DNA of 45,751 nt from Verrucomicrobiales bacterium (GCA_005793375.1 SXSK01000104.1:1-45751), one strand, 5' to 3'; positions 1 through 8,705 are shown, numbered from the stretch's first letter. The notes: generated by a model not told the origin, from the sequence alone. Numbers and translations: made by a program.

Positions 1-1
1 C

Positions 2-88
2 CTCTTGTGCCTGGAAACCTTCTGGCGCAACCACCGCTGGCACGATCTCTTCCCACACGCCAAACCTCCCTCCCTCGCCAATAACTAA
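2..88 (+). CDS. C-terminal tail of an unidentified gene entering from the left (possibly a transposase)
   Basis: An open frame runs from the left edge to a TAA at 86-88 and ends in a tail rich in Trp, Arg and His ([18 protein letters not shown]). The composition resembles a true protein end, and the general look is like the last residues of some DDE-type transposases, but I cannot name a family. It is followed 45 bases later by a glmS fragment that has lost its 5' part, so a mobile element ending near here is a reasonable inference. Too little is visible to be sure. Confidence 0.3.
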   Translation, partial: LLCLETFWRNHRWHDLFPHAKPPSLANN

Positions 89-132
89 CCACAATCGCAG
101 CCCGCATCGCTACAACCTCGAAAAAAACTGAG

Positions 133-531
133 ATGCGCACATTGGAGGGTGCCCTTAAACTGAAGGAGATTTCATACATTCATGCCGAAGGGTATCCGGC
201 GGCAGAGATGAAACACGGTCCGATCGCCATGATCGACGAACGCACGCCCACGGTGGTTCTGGCGCCGACCGATATCCTCTATGACAAGACCCAGAGCAAT
301 CTGCAGGAAATCAAAGCGCGAAAAGGGCCGATCATTGCCGTGACGACCGAGGGCAACACCCGCTTGGCGGGTTCCGTTGACGACATCCTTTACGTCCCAG
401 CCACGGTGGACCCACTCTATCCGCTGCTAAACGTGATTCCACTGCAGTTGCTCGCCTATCATATCGCCGTGGCTCGCGGTTGTGATGTCGACAAGCCGAG
501 GAATCTGGCGAAAAGTGTCACTGTGGAGTGA
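133..531 (+). pseudogene. glmS: glmS 3' remnant (glucosamine-6-phosphate synthase, second SIS domain only)
   Basis: The 132 residues match the C-terminal end of glutamine:fructose-6-phosphate aminotransferase, which makes glucosamine-6-phosphate for cell-wall synthesis. Visible signatures are [17 protein letters not shown], the KHGPIAMID segment, [10 protein letters not shown] and the invariant ending AKSVTVE. A complete enzyme has about 600 residues; the glutamine amidotransferase domain with its N-terminal Cys, the first SIS domain and part of the second are all absent. Homology begins at about base 139, and an in-frame stop lies upstream at 82-84, so this is not simply a gene cut by the window edge. 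Because the enzyme is normally essential, an intact copy should exist elsewhere, or the first 130 bases are a misassembly. Confidence 0.85.
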
Positions 532-577
532 TCCTGGAAAGGCGAATTGAGCGCATTCGAGATGCGCCAAAGCGTGA

Positions 578-603
578 GTGTCGAAGGCATTCGGACACGT
601 TTT
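578..603 (+). terminator. Rho-independent-like terminator after the glmS remnant
   Basis: The arm GTGTC-GAA at 578-585 pairs with TTC-G-GACAC at 590-598 (one bulged G, loop GGCA), followed by GTTTT at 599-603. Just upstream a second perfect stem, GCGCAT at 551-556 with ATGCGC at 562-567, has a five-base loop. The position between convergent glmS and tadA ends suits a terminator acting on the plus strand. Confidence 0.55.
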
Positions 604-610
604 CCAAGTT

Positions 611-1150
611 CTAAGCGGTGTTCGTTTTTGAGGCCGTGCGTTGCTCCAGAAAGAAACTTTTTAGCAGGGCACGGCATTCTTCCTGTCGGACGCCCTGGGT
701 GATGGCGCACTGATGATTTAGGCCCGGGAATTGAAGCAGGTTGAGTGCACTGCCAGCAGCGCCTCCTTTGGAGTCCGAGGCTCCGAAGACCACGCGCTCG
801 AGCCGGCAGTGTACCAGGGCACCGGCGCACATTGGGCAGGGCTCTTTGGTGACATAAAGGGTACAGTCGGTGAGACGCCAATCCCCCACAGCGGATTGAG
901 CGGCGGTGAGCGCGATCATCTCGGCGTGCGCGGTCGCGTCTTTGAGCGTCTCAACTTGATTGAAAGCCCGTGCGATAATGCGCCCGTGGCGCACGACGAC
1001 GGCTCCCACTGGCACTTCTTCAAGGCCATAGGCCTTCACAGCCTGTCGAAGGGCTTCGCCCATAAAATAATGATCGCTCGTGAGGTCGATCAACGGTTCC
1101 GAGGCAGGCTCAGGATCCGGTTGAGGCGGAGTATCGTCTCGATCAGACAT
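611..1150 (-). CDS. tadA: tRNA-specific adenosine deaminase TadA
   Basis: TadA converts adenosine 34 to inosine in the anticodon of tRNA-Arg(ACG). The 179-residue product carries the zinc-dependent deaminase motifs: HAEM (zinc His plus the catalytic Glu) near residue 76, and PCPMC with the two zinc cysteines about 30 residues later. A roughly 28-residue acidic N-terminal extension precedes the core and is longer than in Escherichia coli TadA. The ATG start at 1150 overlaps the stop of the upstream Nudix gene by 8 bases, which suggests translational coupling at the end of a minus-strand operon. The family also contains cytosine and guanine deaminases, but the PCPMCAGALVH segment and size favour TadA. 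Confidence 0.9.
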   Translation of the reverse strand: MSDRDDTPPQPDPEPASEPLIDLTSDHYFMGEALRQAVKAYGLEEVPVGAVVVRHGRIIARAFNQVETLKDATAHAEMIALTAAQSAVGDWRLTDCTLYVTKEPCPMCAGALVHCRLERVVFGASDSKGGAAGSALNLLQFPGLNHQCAITQGVRQEECRALLKSFFLEQRTASKTNTA

Positions 1151-1658
1151 ACGGTCTCACGGTTTTTGGGCGGGATTCCTCCACAACCCAGTCATTGCGG
1201 TTCCTTGTGTGGCAATGGCAATGCGCGGCGAAAAAACCGCCCCGGTGCTGCCAGAAGAGCGGCCAGAGTTGTTCCCGATCCGAGTCCGGCAGTGGAAGCG
1301 TGTTGAGTGCCGTCCGGGCAAAAAACTGGAAGCGCCCCTCTTTCATTGGAGGTGGGAGTTGGGAAAGACGCGGCTGGAGTTCGTAGAGAAACATGAGCCA
1401 GTGGGTGGTTCCAAGATAGCCATGTTCACTCACAATTCCCGTGAGGTGCAATTCCCTGGGAGTTATCTGGAGGCCGATCTCTTCGAAGGTTTCACGACAG
1501 GCACAGGCGTAGGGGGATTCTCCGATGTCGGTGCGAAGTTTACCTCCGAATGGGCTCCAGAGTCCGCGATTCGGTTCTTGGGCTCTCTCCATCAACAGGA
1601 CCTCGTCCTGCGAGTTGAATCCGTAGATGAGCGTCGAGATTTTGTGGGGCAGGTTCAC
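1143..1658 (-). CDS. Nudix hydrolase
   Basis: Nudix enzymes hydrolyse nucleoside diphosphates linked to another moiety. The Nudix box is visible as GGKLRTDIGES, seven residues, then RETFEEIGL, giving the REx2EExG metal-binding core; the first spacer is two residues longer than the classical G-x5-E. The frame is open further upstream to a GTG at 1748, but that would overlap the preceding hydrolase gene by 46 bases and add a low-complexity leader. The GTG at 1658 gives a protein of about 171 residues starting directly at the domain (NLPHKIS), so I prefer it. The substrate cannot be told from sequence; oxidised nucleotides or nucleotide sugars are typical. It overlaps tadA by 8 bases. Confidence 0.85.
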   Translation of the reverse strand: MNLPHKISTLIYGFNSQDEVLLMERAQEPNRGLWSPFGGKLRTDIGESPYACACRETFEEIGLQITPRELHLTGIVSEHGYLGTTHWLMFLYELQPRLSQLPPPMKEGRFQFFARTALNTLPLPDSDREQLWPLFWQHRGGFFAAHCHCHTRNRNDWVVEESRPKTVRPYV

Positions 1659-1702
1659 TGAGCGAAATGAGCGAGGGCTGTCCGGGATGGACCGATGTGT
1701 TA

Positions 1703-2827
1703 CTAGGGGCTGAGGTATTGATCCATCCAAGCGAGCATCTGGGACCACATTTCCGGGGTGTATTCATGGCCGACCTCGCGAAAGAGTCGACTGCGGAAAA
1801 GAGATGCTTTGCCGTAACGTTCCCAGGCAGGGCTGGCAGCGGCTTCGATCTTAAGAATGCCGGCCTTGGGCGAACCGAGATCGCGATCCCCATTGAGGCA
1901 AAGCAGGGCTCTAGGGGCGCATAGGGCGATGACGGCCTCTGTGTCAAAATGTCGGAGCAACCCTGGGATGTAGTAATAGATACCGTGGTACTTGAGCCCC
2001 CGGGCATCAATGAGGTCCTGATAACGGGTCAGGCAGGCGACCGCGACGCCTGCCCGGACACGTTCGTCGAGTGCCATCAACCACCAGGAGCGTGTGGCTC
2101 CCATGCTGATGCCGGTGACGCCGATTCGTTGAGCGTCCACTTCGGAACGTGAGCTGAGATAATCCAGCGCCATGAGATCGTCGCGCAGGATCATGCTCCA
2201 GAGGTTGCGGCCGGCCCAAAGTTGGAATTTGGATGCAGTCAATTCGCCCGCGCCGCCACGTTCCTCGGGTCCACCGGGGCCGCGCCCGTTGCGTTCACCG
2301 AAGCAATAGGCATCGATGGCCAGAACGGCATAACCCTTCTCGACCAGGGTTGGGCCGGGTGGTTGGGGGGTGTGTTTGGACTCGAACAGTTCGACCTTTC
2401 CACCGTCGTATTCACCCCCGTGCCAATGGCAGTAGAGTATCCCCGGGACCTTGCCGGTGCGATTCTTAGGCAACAGCAGAACGCCTGGGACGCGCGCCCC
2501 GGCGCCGTTGTCGAACTCGAAGCGTTCGTGCCAACACGTCCCCCGATCCTCGCGGCTCAGAATGCGGACCATGGGCGTCGTCGGACGTGGAGGGAGGTCA
2601 CCCAGTAGATTGAGGAGCGTCTGTCGAATTTCGGAGCGTTGTTTTTCCCACTCAGGCAAGGCTGATGCCACCTGAAACGGTTGGGGCGGTGTGGTGGCGA
2701 CGGCCCAGGATTCCAGCGCCGCGGAGGGTGGGGATTGGGATAGTGCGGGGTACATGGTGACCAGCATCAGAGCGACGAATCGCAACGGACAGATCATGGC
2801 GGTAAAGGGGAGAGTTCCAGAGGACAC
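1703..2827 (-). CDS. secreted alpha/beta hydrolase (dienelactone hydrolase / acetyl esterase-like)
   Basis: The 374-residue protein has a hydrophobic signal-like N-terminus (from about residue 11, ending near ALSQS) and an alpha/beta-hydrolase core. The nucleophile elbow is GISMGA, the acidic residue probably lies in NGDRD, and the catalytic His in VGHEYT near the end. An HWHGG segment before the nucleophile fits an oxyanion region. Such exported hydrolases in this phylum usually act on acylated carbohydrates, but the substrate is unknown. The start is a GTG; an AGGA eight bases upstream lies inside the last codons of tsaD, whose stop is only three bases away, so the two genes are tightly coupled. 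An internal ATG at 2797 would also leave a signal peptide. Confidence 0.75.
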   Translation of the reverse strand: MSSGTLPFTAMICPLRFVALMLVTMYPALSQSPPSAALESWAVATTPPQPFQVASALPEWEKQRSEIRQTLLNLLGDLPPRPTTPMVRILSREDRGTCWHERFEFDNGAGARVPGVLLLPKNRTGKVPGILYCHWHGGEYDGGKVELFESKHTPQPPGPTLVEKGYAVLAIDAYCFGERNGRGPGGPEERGGAGELTASKFQLWAGRNLWSMILRDDLMALDYLSSRSEVDAQRIGVTGISMGATRSWWLMALDERVRAGVAVACLTRYQDLIDARGLKYHGIYYYIPGLLRHFDTEAVIALCAPRALLCLNGDRDLGSPKAGILKIEAAASPAWERYGKASLFRSRLFREVGHEYTPEMWSQMLAWMDQYLSP

Positions 2828-2830
2828 AAA

Positions 2831-3865
2831 TTAAGTCCTGAGACTGTCGAGTGTCCATCCGGGCAGGGGTTCCTCGTCGAGAGCCATTGAGACCGCGCCG
2901 CGTTGCCATTGGCGTTCTGCCAGGATGCCTACCATGGCGGCATTATCGGTGCAATAGGCCGGAGCGGCGAGTCGGAGTTGGATGGACCGACGAGAACAAG
3001 CAGCGGTAAGATCTCGGCGCAAGGCGCGATTGCAGGTCACGCCTCCCGAAGCGGTAATACAGGTGACACCCAGACGGCGGGCAGCTTTGAGAGTTTTGCT
3101 TACGAGAACTTCCACAATCGCGGCCCGGACACTGGCGCAGAGGTCGCGTAAGACAGCGGGGTCGTCGGCCAACCCGGGGCGTGCGGCCAGGAAATAGCGC
3201 ACGCTGGTCTTCAAGCCGCTAAAGCTGAAGTCGTCGCTGGAATCGCGGAGCATCGAGCGCGGGAAATCGTAGGCCGCTGGATTTCCTTGTTCGGCGAGTT
3301 GGTCTAGGACTGGGCCGCCTGGGTAGGGCAAGGCGAGCAACTTCGCGACTTTGTCGAAGCATTCCCCGGCGGCGTCGTCGAGGGTGGATCCGAGGACGAC
3401 AAGCTCCATTTCCCGCGGTACATGCACCAAGAGTGTGTGGCCACCACTGACGATCAGGGAGACATTAGGGACCCATTGATCGAAGCAGGATCTTCCTGTG
3501 GCCGGGTCCATCCAGGGTGAGTAGAGGTGCGCCTCATGATGGTGAATGCCGAGCAATGGGCGTTTCAGCGCGAATGCCATGGAGCGAGCCACGGTGAATC
3601 CCGCCATAAGCGCGGCTGGGAGTCCTGGACCCCGGGTGGCAGCGAGGACCTCCAGTTGATGAATCTCAATGCCTGCCTGGCTCAGTGCACTTCGGACAAC
3701 CGGCTGCAGATTGCGAAGATGCTCCCGGGTGGCGAGTTCAGGAACGACTCCACCGTATTCCGTGTGCAATCGAATTTGGGAGGACACCACCGTGCTGAGC
3801 ACCTGGCCCTGGTGGACGATGGCTGCGCTGGTTTCGTCGCACGAGGTTTCAATTGCGAGGAGCAT
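2831..3865 (-). CDS. tsaD: tRNA N6-adenosine threonylcarbamoyltransferase TsaD
   Basis: TsaD transfers the threonylcarbamoyl group to A37 of tRNAs that read ANN codons, together with TsaB and TsaE. The 344 residues match the family's usual length. The N-terminal ATPase-like phosphate motif AIETSCDETSAA is clear, and the metal-binding HHHEAHL lies near residue 108. SGGHTLL and ASGGVTCNRALR are further Kae1/Qri7-type signatures. The gene starts at an ATG and sits 120 bases downstream of the S41 protease gene on the same strand, followed at once by the secreted hydrolase. The family is strongly conserved, so the assignment is firm. Confidence 0.97.
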   Translation of the reverse strand: MLLAIETSCDETSAAIVHQGQVLSTVVSSQIRLHTEYGGVVPELATREHLRNLQPVVRSALSQAGIEIHQLEVLAATRGPGLPAALMAGFTVARSMAFALKRPLLGIHHHEAHLYSPWMDPATGRSCFDQWVPNVSLIVSGGHTLLVHVPREMELVVLGSTLDDAAGECFDKVAKLLALPYPGGPVLDQLAEQGNPAAYDFPRSMLRDSSDDFSFSGLKTSVRYFLAARPGLADDPAVLRDLCASVRAAIVEVLVSKTLKAARRLGVTCITASGGVTCNRALRRDLTAACSRRSIQLRLAAPAYCTDNAAMVGILAERQWQRGAVSMALDEEPLPGWTLDSLRT

Positions 3866-3984
3866 GCCAATAGGTGTTTGGGAGTCTGTCGATTTGGAGA
3901 GGGCGCCAAGTTCCTCCTCAATCAGGTGGCGATTGGAGATGTTAAGAGGACAAGGAAGCGATTGCCGGGGGTGAGGGTGTCACC

Positions 3985-5334
3985 TTATTGGGCGTCGGCG
4001 CGTTTCTTGTCGGTGCGGGATTGTTCGCGTTTGGTGAACAAGTGGATCCCTTTGAGCAGATCCATGCCGCGCTCGAGTTGCGCATCGCGGCCTTGAACGA
4101 CGAGGTCGCGAACGATGGAGCGACGCTCGGGTTCGAAAACCCGGAGGGCGTCGTCCAGATTGGTAAGTCCGCCGGGAAGGCGCCGCATGTAGATGGCGGT
4201 TTCTTCGTCGTCCGTCATGGGGACGATGATATCGGGGGTGATGCCCTTCTCGTGAATGACCTTGTGGCTCGGAGTGTAGTACTTGGCAGTGGTGAGTCGG
4301 AGTGCGGAACCATCGTTGAGGGGCAGGATGCTCTGAACGCTCCCTTTGCCGAAGGATTGTTCACCAATCACGACGGCGCGTTTCAGGTCTTGGAGGCATC
4401 CGGCGACGATCTCCGAGGCACTCGCGCTGCCGCCATTGACGAGCACGGCGATGGGGAACTTTCGGCTGCTGCCGGCGCCCGAGGCATGTTTGTCAATTTC
4501 GTTGGTGGGGCTTCGAGCTTCGGTGGAGACGATGCGCTGGCCTTTCTCCAGGAACATATCGCAGACGGCGATGGCTTGGTCGAGCAGGCCTCCGGGATTT
4601 CCACGGAGATCAAGTATCAGACTGGTCATGCCCTTGGACTCAAGGCTCTTCAAGGCGTTTTCGAGCTCGTCGGCAGTCTTTTCTCCAAACTGAGTGATAC
4701 GTAAGTAGCCAATTTTTTCCGAGCCCAACGGAAATTCACGCCGATTGTTGGAGTCTTTGACGCTAAACACTCGGATATCGGCTCGGGCGAGGGTGAATTC
4801 CCTGGGCTCAGGGAACGACGGTCGAGAAACGCTGAGCACGACTTTTGAACCGGCTTCACCGCGCAGCAGTTTGATGGCATCTCCCTGGGTCAATTTGTCC
4901 GTGGGTTTGCCGTCTATCTGAACGATCTTATCGCCAGCCATGATCCCCGCCTCGAAGGCCGGTGTGTCTTCCATGGGTGCGATGACCACCAGGGTGTTTT
5001 CGCGGGCACCGACCTGTAAGCCGACGCCGCCGTAGGTTCCTTCGGTATCTTGCTTAAGCTCCTCATACTTCGTGAGCTCCATGTATTCGCTGTGTGGGTC
5101 GAGGGTATTGAGCATGCCCTTCATCGCCCCTTGAACGAGGTCCTTGTAGGAAAGCTTTTCTCCATCGACGTAGTCTCGACGCACACGTTCGAGGACCCGA
5201 GCGAACAATTCGAGCTGCTGGTAGGCATCATCGTCTTTGGCGCCAGCAGCGTTGGCGTCGAAGATCCTGAACCCTGTGAGGAGAAAGGCTGTCAGGGCCG
5301 CGAAGTAGATTCCGTACGTTACCCGTTTCTTCAT
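3985..5334 (-). CDS. S41 family C-terminal processing peptidase (CtpA/Prc type)
   Basis: Carboxy-terminal processing proteases cleave periplasmic or cell-envelope proteins near their C-termini. From the ATG at 5334 the protein has about 449 residues: a membrane-spanning or signal segment at residues 4-22, a PDZ domain at roughly 95-185 (GGVGLQVG, then AGIMAGDKIVQIDG), then the protease domain. The serine/lysine dyad is readable: the middle Ser of NGGSASASEI (about residue 305) and the Lys of SFGKGSVQ (about 330), 25 residues apart as in Prc. LDLRGNPGGLL is the conserved substrate-strand motif. An upstream start at 5382 would put 16 polar residues before the signal segment and is less likely. 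First gene of the minus-strand run down to tadA. Confidence 0.93.
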   Translation of the reverse strand: MKKRVTYGIYFAALTAFLLTGFRIFDANAAGAKDDDAYQQLELFARVLERVRRDYVDGEKLSYKDLVQGAMKGMLNTLDPHSEYMELTKYEELKQDTEGTYGGVGLQVGARENTLVVIAPMEDTPAFEAGIMAGDKIVQIDGKPTDKLTQGDAIKLLRGEAGSKVVLSVSRPSFPEPREFTLARADIRVFSVKDSNNRREFPLGSEKIGYLRITQFGEKTADELENALKSLESKGMTSLILDLRGNPGGLLDQAIAVCDMFLEKGQRIVSTEARSPTNEIDKHASGAGSSRKFPIAVLVNGGSASASEIVAGCLQDLKRAVVIGEQSFGKGSVQSILPLNDGSALRLTTAKYYTPSHKVIHEKGITPDIIVPMTDDEETAIYMRRLPGGLTNLDDALRVFEPERRSIVRDLVVQGRDAQLERGMDLLKGIHLFTKREQSRTDKKRADAQ

Positions 5335-5531
5335 AATGCCAGTAACCGACGTCAGCCTAGGGACGATCCTGGGTTCCTGCAAGTGAACCGGGGGATGTTC
5401 TGTTGCGGGTTGTGAGTTGTGGACTCGGAGGAGTTGGGCTTGGATTAATTGAATAAGACCCTTTCAAACGAATCGATAGGGCTTTAGGCTTTTGAACATT
5501 CAGTCCAGGTTTCCGTCGAGAAAGACTCATC

Positions 5532-6401
5532 ATGGCACGAGCGGTACACGTCGACAGTCCCGCGGGGCAATCCGTACGGTCGAATCCCTCGTTTACCAGA
5601 CTTGCTAGTGGCGATTCTGGAAATGGAAGGGCTCATCTACCAGCGCCCAACCTATGGATTCGCGACCGTGCGCAGTGGCGTGCATTCACGCTGATCGAGT
5701 TGCTGGTCGTTATTGCGATCATTGCAATACTGGCGTCCATGTTGTTGCCGGCCCTGGCGACCGCTAAGGAGAAGGCGTTTCGAACGGCATGCGTCAACAA
5801 CAACAAGCAGTTGGCATTGGCGATGCAGATGTATGCCCATGACAATGCGGACTACATGCCTTTCCCGAATTGGGGCAACGATTATGGCCCGGGCTGGCTT
5901 TATAAACCAGTGAATGGCCGGGCGCCTGATCCGCTGAAAACCAATGAGCTTCAGCATATCGAAGCCGGGCTTTATTGGCCTTATATCCGTGAACGAAAGG
6001 CTTACAACTGTCCGCTTGACCGGACCAGCGACATCACCTGGCAAAAGCGACAGCAGCGGATCTCCAGTTACATCATGAACGGGGCGGTGGGAGGCTACGG
6101 TAAACTAGAAGCGGCTGCGATTAAGACTTACAAACTCGGTGCCTTCAATCCGGCCGCCTACGCCATGTGGGAACCTGAGATCAAGAACTTCGGAGGTGTC
6201 TGGGGCCCTAATGTGGGACATGATGCCAGTCAGTATCCGGATCGAGGGGAGGGGATTGGGCGCCGCCACAAGAAGGGAGCGGTGATTACCGGGTTTAGCG
6301 GCCAGGTCCATTTCATTGCGTTCGAGACCTTCGATCGGGAGCAGCAGCGCAATCGGCCGGGATTGCTCTGGTGCGTGCCTGGATCGCCGACGGGGCAATA
6401 G
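5532..6401 (+). CDS. type IV pilin-like / pseudopilin with N-terminal methylation motif
   Basis: The protein contains the prepilin class III signature [26 protein letters not shown] at about residues 52-77, with the conserved Glu at position 5 of the predicted mature form. The residue before the cleavage site is Ala rather than Gly, and the leader is unusually long, about 52 residues; no closer in-frame start was seen. The C-terminal part resembles the H-X9-DG region common in planctomycete and verrucomicrobial pseudopilins, but reads H-X9-SG ([14 protein letters not shown]). These proteins are often present in many copies, with roles in secretion or surface structures that are mostly unproven. 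It is transcribed away from the S41 protease gene across a gap of about 200 bases. Confidence 0.85.
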   Translation: MARAVHVDSPAGQSVRSNPSFTRLASGDSGNGRAHLPAPNLWIRDRAQWRAFTLIELLVVIAIIAILASMLLPALATAKEKAFRTACVNNNKQLALAMQMYAHDNADYMPFPNWGNDYGPGWLYKPVNGRAPDPLKTNELQHIEAGLYWPYIRERKAYNCPLDRTSDITWQKRQQRISSYIMNGAVGGYGKLEAAAIKTYKLGAFNPAAYAMWEPEIKNFGGVWGPNVGHDASQYPDRGEGIGRRHKKGAVITGFSGQVHFIAFETFDREQQRNRPGLLWCVPGSPTGQ

Positions 6402-6442
6402 TGTCCTGTCGGAACCACGTCGTTGCTGGGATCACCGCGGGT

Positions 6443-7546
6443 TTAGCGCCGACCGGCGAGGAGAGCGACCAAGCCAAGGACGCACAAGATGGTGATTACC
6501 AGGAAGAAAATTTTCCAGAAACTCTTGGGATATTTTCCGGCGATCTCACCGGTGTAGCCATTGATGAGCACCTGGAATCGTCGGGTACTGTAATTGTAGG
6601 TGAGCAACCAGATTGGGGCCAGGATATGCTTAAATGTCTGGTTGGAAAAGTGGACTTGAACTCGCAGGTTGCGGTGGGTGTCACCGGGTACTTGCGATGC
6701 GCAGAGTTGTTCCGTGGCAGATTCCATACGTGTGCGTGAGGCCTGTGCTGCGGCGACTAAATCGACTTGATAACGTTCCACAACCCAGCCGGACAGGTAC
6801 CCGGAGTCGTAGGGGATGAGTTCCTTGGTCGGGAAGTTTTCGATGCGTGGTAGCAGGTCGGGGTCGACGCCTTTGGATGCGCAGATCAGTTCGTCATCGA
6901 AGAAGTGCGAGACGTGACCGGCGCTGGATTGCCATCGGGTTTTTCGTACCTGTCGGGTTTGAGTGTTGCCTTGTGCATCGCGATAGGACTCTGAAACGTA
7001 GTAATAATAACCCGACTCGGCTTGCCAGTCGGCCTCCACCTGGGCATCGAAGGTCCAGTACGGAATGTAAATGCCATGAATGGTGTCGGTCATGGCTTTG
7101 GTGCCGAGTGCACTGGGAGCGAACCAACGGGACTGGTACCATTTGCGGATGCTGTCGCGGACCTGGGTCTCACCGACCTTCATTGGCAGGAGGCTTTCTG
7201 GTCGAAAGCTCTCCTTGATTTCCTCATAGGGGACGAGCGACGCGGCACCGCAGAAGTCGCAGCGTTTGCCAACTTTGTTCGGGTCCAACACGGAGATGGC
7301 GTTACAACTTTGACAACGGACGCTGGTCTTTTGTGCCTGCCACCCGCGTGATTCGTCCATGCCACGGAGCGCTTGAGCGAGGTCATATTCGACGATTTGC
7401 TCGTCGCCATTGTCCTGCACCTCGAGATGTGCGGGCGAGACGGTGTCACAATACCCACAAACGAGTGCTTGTTTGGAAGGGTTCCAAGTCGCCTCAGCGC
7501 CACAGGCCGGACAATGGTATTTGTTTTGTGCGCGAACTTCGCTCAT
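6443..7546 (-). CDS. YdjG-like zinc-ribbon membrane protein
   Basis: The 367-residue protein starts with two zinc ribbons: CPAC...CGYC at residues 13-35 and CQSC...CDFC at about 78-100. A beta-rich middle follows, with aromatic segments such as YIPYWTFDAQVEADW and an internal YYYYV, and a single C-terminal transmembrane helix (IFFLVITILCVLGLVALL) ends in Arg-Arg. This is the architecture of Bacillus YdjG-type proteins, which sit beside SPFH proteins of the YdjI type, exactly as here: the SPFH gene lies 76 bases upstream on the same strand. In Bacillus these proteins are linked to PspA recruitment at the membrane; that role is inferred here. Database annotations as a helicase or primosomal protein would come from the zinc ribbons only. 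Confidence 0.75.
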   Translation of the reverse strand: MSEVRAQNKYHCPACGAEATWNPSKQALVCGYCDTVSPAHLEVQDNGDEQIVEYDLAQALRGMDESRGWQAQKTSVRCQSCNAISVLDPNKVGKRCDFCGAASLVPYEEIKESFRPESLLPMKVGETQVRDSIRKWYQSRWFAPSALGTKAMTDTIHGIYIPYWTFDAQVEADWQAESGYYYYVSESYRDAQGNTQTRQVRKTRWQSSAGHVSHFFDDELICASKGVDPDLLPRIENFPTKELIPYDSGYLSGWVVERYQVDLVAAAQASRTRMESATEQLCASQVPGDTHRNLRVQVHFSNQTFKHILAPIWLLTYNYSTRRFQVLINGYTGEIAGKYPKSFWKIFFLVITILCVLGLVALLAGRR

Positions 7547-7622
7547 GGGGGGAGGATGCCCGGTCCAGGGATGAGATGGGGCCTGGATCCGGGCAGGGGG
7601 TATTGTCAGGTGACCCGGCCGA

Positions 7623-8705
7623 TCAGTGCTTCAGGAATTCCTCGAATGCGGATTTGGTAATGCGCCAGGCGGACCCGATTTTTTTCCCTTTCAGCGAGCC
7701 ATCACCGAGGGCTTCGAGGACATCGGCTTCGGTAACTCCGAGAGCCTTTGCGGCATCGGCTGGGGTCATGAGCTCTGGTAGACCGCCAGGGGAAGCGGCA
7801 GGCAACGGGGGCGGAACAGCGCCAGCCGGTGGAGTCGATTGATTCAAAATCCCGCCGGCCTGCTGGGCCATCTGCTGGGCCATGGCGATTCCCATGGCAA
7901 ATTGGGTCATCTGACCGCCCACGCCACCACCCGCCTCGCCCTTGGCGAGACCTTCGGCCATCTGGAGTTTGACGTAATCGTTGAGATTGCCGATAGCGGC
8001 CATGCTCGAACGTTTGTCAATTGCCTGTTCCACCTCGGGCGGCAGGCTGACGTTCTCGACGATGAAACTACCCAACTCAAGGCCGTACTTCTGGAGAAGT
8101 GTTGGGTTTAGAACGGGCAACAACGCTTCGCCCAACTCGGCGTACCGCGTGGCCACATCCAGCACGGGCACTTTGCTCGATGCCAGGGCATCGGTGAACG
8201 CGCTCACCAACCGCGACCGCATCGTGTCGGCGAACTCGTCGAGACGGAAATGGTGGTCCGTTCCGGCCACTTCGCGGAGGAACGTTTTCACGTCAGCCAC
8301 CCGGAAGTCGTAAGTGCCGAAGGCGCGCGCGCGGACGATCCCAAAATCAGGGTCGCGCATCATGATGGGGTTGGAGGTGCCCCACTTGTTGCCGGTGAAA
8401 AGTCGGGTGTTAACGAAGTAAACGTCTGCTTTGAATGGGGATTCGAATCCGTACTTCCAACCTTTGAGGGTGCTTAGGATCGGGATATTTTCCGTGACCA
8501 GGGTGTGTTTGCCTGGGCCGAAGGTGTCTCCATACTGGCCCAGGTAGACGAACTGGCAGGTTTGGGATTCGCGCACAATGAGTTGTGCGCCGCGTTTGAT
8601 CTCCTTGTCGTCATCAGGAAATCGCCAAGAAATGGTGTCGCGCGAGTCATCCTCCCACTGGATAATTTCGAGGAACTGCGTTTTCAGATAATCCATCAAG
8701 CCCAT
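7623..8705 (-). CDS. YdjI-like SPFH / virion-core-type protein with C-terminal HTH-like domain
   Basis: The N-terminal 250 residues match the YdjI group of SPFH proteins (start MGLMDYLKTQFLEIIQW, then DVYFVNTRLFTGNKWGT and the FGTYDFRV...FLREVAGT stretch). A Gly/Met/Gln-rich linker of about 50 residues and a Pro-rich segment lead to a 50-residue C-terminal unit (PADAAKALGVTEADVLEALG, then GKKIGSAWRITKSAFEEFL) that looks like an excisionase/MerR-type helix-turn-helix. No transmembrane segment is seen, so it is probably a peripheral membrane scaffold. The ATG at 8705 has a GGAG about ten bases upstream. It is cotranscribed with the YdjG-like gene. The SPFH assignment is good; a DNA-binding role for the tail is only a possibility. 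Confidence 0.8.
   Translation of the reverse strand: MGLMDYLKTQFLEIIQWEDDSRDTISWRFPDDDKEIKRGAQLIVRESQTCQFVYLGQYGDTFGPGKHTLVTENIPILSTLKGWKYGFESPFKADVYFVNTRLFTGNKWGTSNPIMMRDPDFGIVRARAFGTYDFRVADVKTFLREVAGTDHHFRLDEFADTMRSRLVSAFTDALASSKVPVLDVATRYAELGEALLPVLNPTLLQKYGLELGSFIVENVSLPPEVEQAIDKRSSMAAIGNLNDYVKLQMAEGLAKGEAGGGVGGQMTQFAMGIAMAQQMAQQAGGILNQSTPPAGAVPPPLPAASPGGLPELMTPADAAKALGVTEADVLEALGDGSLKGKKIGSAWRITKSAFEEFLKH

Noticed and set aside
3988-4704. 238-residue plus-strand open frame inside the S41 protease gene
   Set aside because: Mirror of a high-GC gene; the protease reading has PDZ and catalytic motifs, whereas this frame has none.
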